NCBI GenBank assembly: GCA_946887295.1
Contig: CAMPKP010000026.1
Span: 1 to 28,958, forward strand
Reading direction: 5' to 3'
DNA: 28,958 nt
DNA from: an uncultured Gemmatimonadota bacterium
GTDB lineage: Bacteria > Gemmatimonadota > Gemmatimonadetes > Gemmatimonadales > GWC2-71-9
The notes beneath the pieces are model-generated. The model saw only the letters and a list, made by a program, of their open reading frames with translations, ran no database searches and had not been told where the DNA came from. A program made the translations under genes and the position numbers. Numbering within the stretch: position 1 is the stretch's first letter; each line of letters starts with the position of its first letter. This document shows, piece by piece, positions 23,662-28,958 of the stretch.

Positions 23662-25407
23662 ATGGCCGCGATCATCGGCGTCATCGCAGCCTTCGTCGCC
23701 CTCGGGCTCGTCCGGCTCATCGCGCTGGTCACCAACCTCGCCTACTACCACCGGCTCTCGATCGACCCGGTCTCCATCGCGGACCACCAGCTCGGCGCGT
23801 GGGCGGTCCTGGTTCCCATGGCGGGCGGACTCATCATCGGCCTCATGGCCCGCTACGGGTCGGAGCGGATCCGCGGACACGGGATCCCGGAGGCGATGGA
23901 GGCGATCCTCATCGGCCGGAGCCGCATGCAGGCCAAGGTCGCGGTCCTCAAGCCGCTCGCGTCGGCGATCTCCATCGGCACCGGAGGGCCCTTCGGCGCC
24001 GAGGGGCCCATCATCATGACGGGAGGGGCTTTCGGGTCCCTGTTCGCCCAGGCGTTCCATCTGTCCGCGGCCGAGCGGAAAACCCTGCTCGTGGCCGGCG
24101 CTGCGGCCGGCATGTCGGCGATCTTTGCGGCTCCTCTCGCGGCCGTGCTGCTGGCCGTCGAGCTGCTGCTCTTCGAGTGGAAGCCGCGCAGCTTCATCCC
24201 GGTCGCGGCGGCGGCGGCCATGGCCGGCGCGCTTCGGGTGCCGCTCCTGGGTGCCGGGCCGATCTTCCCGGTCGCTCTCCACGCCACCCTGCCGTGGCGC
24301 GAGCTGGCCCTCTCGCTGCCGATCGGGGTCGCCGCCGGGCTCGGCTCGGGTGCCGCCACCTGGATGGTCTACACCTGCGAGGATCTCTTCGAGCGGCTGC
24401 CGCTCCACCCGATGTGGTGGCCGGTGATCGGGGGAGCGATCGTGGGGCTCGGCGGCCTGCTGCACCCGGAGGCCCTCGGCATGGGATACGATACCATCGC
24501 CGATCTGCTGGCCGGCCGACTGACCGGGACATTCCTGCTGGGCCTGATGCTCATCAAGGCGGTGATCTGGGCGGCTGCCCTCGGATCGGGCACGTCGGGC
24601 GGAGTGCTGGCCCCGCTGCTCATCATGGGCGGGGCACTCGGCGCGGTCGAGGCCCAGTGGCTGCGCCCGGAGGAGACCGGGCTGTGGGCCATGATCAGCA
24701 TGGCGGCGATGATGGGCGGCACGATGCGCTCGCCTCTCACGGCGGTGGCGTTCATGCTGGAGCTCACCGGCGACATCGGCGTGCTTCCGGCGCTGCTGAT
24801 CGCCTGCGCCGCGGCGCACGGGGTGACGGTCCTCATGATGCGGCGTTCGATCCTGACCGAGAAGGTCGCGCGGCGAGGGCACCACGTGACCCGGGAATAC
24901 ATCGTCAATCCGCTGGCCCGGGTGTGGGTGGAGGATGTCATGGAGCGCGAGGCGCCGTCGCTGGGGGCCGACCTGGCCGTGGCGGACGTGGTCCGGCGGC
25001 TGGCCGAGGGTGACCCGGCGGTCGGTCACCGCCATGCCTGGCCGGTTCTGGACGCCGGCGGGGCCCTGGTCGGACTGGTGACCCGGGCCGATCTGGTGAG
25101 GGCGCTGGAGCGCTCCGGCTCCGCGACCGTGCGCGAGGCGGCGTCCTCTCCCCTTATCGTCACCTACCCCGATGAGCTTCTGGCCGACGCCGTGAACCGG
25201 ATGGTGGACCGAGGAGTCGGCAGGCTGGTGGTGGTGGACCGGCGGGCTCCGACCCGTCTCTTGGGGTACCTGGGGAGAACCGGGATCGCCACCGCCTGGC
25301 AGGGGCTGCTCGACGAGGAGCAGGTCCGGGATGCGGGCTGGCTCACGGCCAGAGTCCGGCTGCTGCGACGGAACGTGAAGCGGGTCCTGGGCGGTGGCGG
25401 AAGGTGA
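23662..25407 (+). CDS. ClC-family chloride transporter with CBS pair
   Basis: The product has 581 residues from the first ATG. The ClC core (1-400) has the anion-path signatures GHGIPEAME (72-80), GPFGAEGP (109-116) with the gating Glu E114, GVLAP (314-318) and [18 protein letters not shown]. The central residue in the first motif is His73 where E. coli ClC has Ser107; the Arg of the usual G-R-E-G-P is Ala here. Residues about 422-570 are a tandem CBS pair ([40 protein letters not shown]), likely nucleotide-sensing. The first helix begins right at this ATG, but in-frame sequence continues upstream with a ClC-like N-terminal segment (LGDFTTDLRLLVLTP) to a CTG at 23590, overlapping the MarR stop; the true start may be there. 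Co-transcribed with MarR. Confidence 0.9.
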   Translation: MAAIIGVIAAFVALGLVRLIALVTNLAYYHRLSIDPVSIADHQLGAWAVLVPMAGGLIIGLMARYGSERIRGHGIPEAMEAILIGRSRMQAKVAVLKPLASAISIGTGGPFGAEGPIIMTGGAFGSLFAQAFHLSAAERKTLLVAGAAAGMSAIFAAPLAAVLLAVELLLFEWKPRSFIPVAAAAAMAGALRVPLLGAGPIFPVALHATLPWRELALSLPIGVAAGLGSGAATWMVYTCEDLFERLPLHPMWWPVIGGAIVGLGGLLHPEALGMGYDTIADLLAGRLTGTFLLGLMLIKAVIWAAALGSGTSGGVLAPLLIMGGALGAVEAQWLRPEETGLWAMISMAAMMGGTMRSPLTAVAFMLELTGDIGVLPALLIACAAAHGVTVLMMRRSILTEKVARRGHHVTREYIVNPLARVWVEDVMEREAPSLGADLAVADVVRRLAEGDPAVGHRHAWPVLDAGGALVGLVTRADLVRALERSGSATVREAASSPLIVTYPDELLADAVNRMVDRGVGRLVVVDRRAPTRLLGYLGRTGIATAWQGLLDEEQVRDAGWLTARVRLLRRNVKRVLGGGGR

Positions 25408-25424
25408 TAGCGGCACCCAACCGC

Positions 25425-25453
25425 TTGACCCAACCTCGCACGCCGTCTACATT
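25425..25453 (+). promoter_or_regulatory. Promoter of the str operon
   Basis: TTGACC (25425-25430) and TACATT (25448-25453) are exactly 17 nt apart, a strong housekeeping promoter. Transcription should begin near 25460, 43 nt before rpsL. A perfect 5-bp hairpin TGCCC-GAATT-GGGCA (25464-25478) lies at the very 5' end of that message, which may protect it. The gap to the ClC stop is short, so no terminator is visible for the upstream gene. Confidence 0.75.
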
Positions 25454-25502
25454 TTACAGTCTGTGCCCGAATTGGGCATTCTCGGTCCTCAGCTCCAGGG
25501 TT

Positions 25503-25901
25503 ATGCCGACAATCAATCAGCTCATCCGGCGCGGCCGGAAAGATGTCGAAGCGAAGGACAAGGCGCCGGCGCTCCGCTCCAATCCTCAGAAGCGTGGGGT
25601 GTGCACCCGCGTCTATACCACCACCCCGAAGAAGCCGAACTCGGCCCTCCGGAAGGTGGCGCGTGTGCGGCTGGTGAACGGCTTCGAGGTCACGGCGTAC
25701 ATCCCGGGCGAGGGGCACAACCTCCAGGAGCACTCGATCGTGCTCATCCGGGGCGGCCGGGTGAAGGATCTGCCGGGCGTCCGGTACCACATCGTGCGCG
25801 GAACGCTCGACTCCGCCGGGGTCAACGACCGCCGGCAGAGCCGGTCCAAGTACGGCGCCAAGCGGCCCAAGGATGCCGGAGCCAAGGGAGGTAAGAAGTG
25901 A
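25503..25901 (+). CDS. rpsL: 30S ribosomal protein S12
   Basis: The protein has 132 residues, with the S12 core [35 protein letters not shown] (38-51) and [18 protein letters not shown]12 sits at the decoding centre. Positions K43 and K88, where changes give streptomycin resistance in other bacteria, have the wild-type Lys, so sensitivity is expected as far as this protein goes. D89 matches the Asp that RimO methylthiolates. The C-terminal tail is Lys/Gly-rich. The start is MPT, as is usual in the family; longer frames upstream are non-coding. The Shine-Dalgarno is weak (CCAGGG). The stop overlaps the rpsG start. Confidence 0.98.
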   Translation: MPTINQLIRRGRKDVEAKDKAPALRSNPQKRGVCTRVYTTTPKKPNSALRKVARVRLVNGFEVTAYIPGEGHNLQEHSIVLIRGGRVKDLPGVRYHIVRGTLDSAGVNDRRQSRSKYGAKRPKDAGAKGGKK

Positions 25902-26368
25902 GCCGGCGCAACAAGGCGGTCAAGCGCCCGGTGCCGCCCGACCCGCGGTACGACAGCCAGACGGTCTCCAAGTTCGTGAACAATCTGATGTTCGAGGGCA
26001 AGAAGAGCGTGGCCGAAGGGATCTTCTACTCGGCCATGGACCTGATCGAGGAGCGCACCGGGCAGCCCGGCGTCGCGGTCTTCAAGCAGGCGGTCAACAA
26101 CTCGAAGCCGACGCTGGAGGTCAAGAGCCGGCGAGTCGGTGGCGCCTCGCTCCAGGTCCCGGTGGAAGTCCGGCCCGAACGGCGCACGGCGCTGGCCATG
26201 CGATGGCTCATCTCCTTCGCCCGGGCCCGCACCGAGAAGACGATGTCGGAGCGGCTGGCGGCGGAGCTGATCCTGGCCTCCAAGGGCGAGGGCAACACGA
26301 TCAAGAAGAAGGAAGACACCCACCGGATGGCCGAGGCGAACCGCGCGTTCGCGCACTATCGCTGGTAG
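25898..26368 (+). CDS. rpsG: 30S ribosomal protein S7
   Basis: The protein has 156 residues, the normal bacterial length. It nucleates assembly of the 30S head and contacts the E-site tRNA. Conserved blocks include [40 protein letters not shown] and [20 protein letters not shown]. It starts with GTG in a 4-nt GTGA overlap with the rpsL stop and has a strong GGAGGT 6 nt upstream. The tight join leaves no room for the intercistronic S7-binding structure that E. coli uses between these two genes. Confidence 0.98.
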   Translation: MSRRNKAVKRPVPPDPRYDSQTVSKFVNNLMFEGKKSVAEGIFYSAMDLIEERTGQPGVAVFKQAVNNSKPTLEVKSRRVGGASLQVPVEVRPERRTALAMRWLISFARARTEKTMSERLAAELILASKGEGNTIKKKEDTHRMAEANRAFAHYRW

Positions 26369-26400
26369 GCCCTGACGGCGGAGCGTCCGCTGCCGGACCC

Positions 26401-26436
26401 GCGACCCTCGGATGCCTCAGCGGCACCGAGGGTCGC
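26401..26436 (+). terminator. Stem-loop after rpsG
   Basis: GCGACCCTCGG (26401-26411) and CCGAGGGTCGC (26426-26436) are a perfect 11-bp repeat with a 14-nt loop, followed by TCATTTC. It may be a partial terminator or attenuator that lowers fusA-tuf transcription from the rpsL promoter. Confidence 0.55.
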
Positions 26437-26495
26437 TCATTTCGGACTCGTCCGCCGTTCCGCCGCTCGCTCTCAAATCCGTGGCTCCGCAAGGG

Positions 26496-26523
26496 TTGAC
26501 ACCCGAACCTATCCCGTTAATTT
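26496..26523 (+). promoter_or_regulatory. Internal promoter for fusA-tuf
   Basis: A consensus TTGACA (26496-26501) is followed after 16 nt by TAATTT (26518-26523), in a locally AT-rich patch. It would give a leader of about 280 nt for fusA, carrying the hairpins at 26630-26648 and 26746-26762. Confidence 0.5.
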
Positions 26524-26629
26524 TGCATGGCTTGGGATTTTCGGCGCGGTTTCCGGCTCTCCCTCGACGACATCGGATGACGTGGCGGCGCCAGCGCCTC
26601 TACCTCTCATCTTCTGAACGACAACGCGA

Positions 26630-26648
26630 AGAGACCTCGTGGGTCTCT
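26630..26648 (+). repeat. Leader hairpin upstream of fusA
   Basis: AGAGACC (26630-26636) and GGTCTCT (26642-26648) form a perfect 7-bp stem with a 5-nt loop. It lies in the predicted fusA leader. Confidence 0.4.
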
Positions 26649-26745
26649 CCATCCAGGGCCTCGATGCCCGGATGCGCGCGGAGCGAGACCACCGGGTCAC
26701 CCCGGGATCGGTCGCCCCGCTTTTTAGTTGGCTCCTGATCGGCAT

Positions 26746-26762
26746 CCGGAGTGGCCCTCCGG
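26746..26762 (+). repeat. Second leader hairpin upstream of fusA
   Basis: CCGGAG (26746-26751) and CTCCGG (26757-26762) form a perfect 6-bp stem with a 5-nt loop, 46 nt before the fusA start. Confidence 0.4.
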
Positions 26763-26808
26763 TTGGAACGCACGGCCGCGGATCCTTCCCGGCATCAGAG
26801 GACAGGCA

Positions 26809-28905
<2,097 letters not shown>

Positions 28906-28931
28906 CTCAACGGAGCACCGGAACAGCGACC

Positions 28932-28958
28932 ATGGCCAAGGCCAAATTCGAGCGGACG
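28932..28958 (+). CDS. tuf: Elongation factor Tu, N-terminal start (partial)
   Basis: Nine codons at the window edge read MAKAKFERT, the standard opening of EF-Tu, the GTPase that delivers aminoacyl-tRNA to the ribosome. Position directly after fusA is the normal str operon order. The rest lies outside the window. Confidence 0.9.

Larger units (their letters stand above)
26369..26808. other. Long rpsG-fusA intergenic region
   Basis: These 440 nt hold no supported gene. I see a rho-independent-like hairpin (26401-26436), a TTGACA-based promoter, an AGAGACC/GGTCTCT hairpin (26630-26648), a GC-rich stretch followed by T5 (26721-26725), and a CCGGAG/CTCCGG hairpin (26746-26762). In most bacteria this gap is under 100 nt. 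An open frame at 26412-26738 has no codon-use or family support. Confidence 0.6.

Noticed and set aside
23290..25416. Long minus-strand open frame across marR and the ClC gene
   Set aside because: Product is His/Asp/Arg-rich low-complexity and opposes two clear genes.
225..25424. Mobile island between rpoC and rpsL
   Set aside because: No integrase, transposase, tRNA, flanking direct repeat or visible change in base composition was found.
26412..26738. Open frame of 108 codons in the rpsG-fusA gap
   Set aside because: No ribosome binding site, no recognisable motif, and it overlaps hairpins and promoter-like sequence.

Overview
The window is high-GC bacterial DNA framed by the two halves of a classic core locus. 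It opens with the last ~74 codons of rpoC (RNA polymerase beta') and closes with rpsL, rpsG, fusA and the first nine codons of tuf. In many bacteria rpoBC and the str operon (rpsL-rpsG-fusA-tuf) lie side by side; here about 25 kb of other genes sit between them, most on the minus strand. GC-rich coding, frequent GTG starts, an ECF sigma factor paired with a TPR-tailed Ser/Thr kinase, HD-GYP with HEAT proteins, and many secreted or outer-membrane-type proteins (OmpA, lipoprotein) suggest a Gram-negative, Gemmatimonadota-like organism. That placement is inference; no 16S or marker search was possible.

Layout. (1) 1-287: rpoC end and a 19-bp perfect inverted-repeat terminator. (2) 357-6766, minus strand: an envelope block of seven exported or membrane proteins. 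It holds a coiled-coil secreted protein, a lipoprotein, an OmpA-domain protein, two further Cys-pair/GxGD/YAGDR secreted proteins related to each other and apparently to the lipoprotein, a DUF3592-like membrane protein and an Ala/Gly-rich secreted protein. Most spacings are short or overlapping. (3) 6881-10192, plus strand: a well-formed promoter drives an ECF sigma factor and a coupled transmembrane Ser/Thr kinase. (4) 10199-14286, minus strand: a HEAT-repeat protein, an HD-GYP phosphodiesterase and an NRDE/TANGO2-type Ntn hydrolase. (5) 14440-17313, minus strand: two small paralogous GYF_2-like proteins flanking an IclR regulator and a secreted cyanophycinase. (6) 17576-22468, minus strand: a secreted met-zincin metalloprotease, an unlisted 52-residue membrane peptide, and an ABC-2 type exporter (ATPase and permease), arranged as one transcription unit behind a highly structured leader. 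(7) 22633-25407: a divergent pair, with a zinc-ribbon membrane protein on minus and a MarR regulator followed by a ClC-type chloride transporter with CBS domains on plus, sharing an AT-rich control region. (8) 25425-28958, plus strand: the str operon with its own consensus promoter and an unusually long (440 nt) rpsG-fusA gap that carries another promoter-like site and several hairpins.

How it fits together. The core operon genes are intact and canonical. The interior reads as a collection of envelope, signalling and export modules, many translationally coupled by 4-nt ATGA/GTGA overlaps. No phage, transposase, integrase, tRNA, rRNA or CRISPR array was seen, so nothing visible explains the block as a recent mobile insertion. 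The items most worth following are the GYF_2-like paralog pair with its relocated W-T-F motif, the structured leader of the metalloprotease/small-peptide/ABC operon, and the serially duplicated secreted domain in the envelope block.
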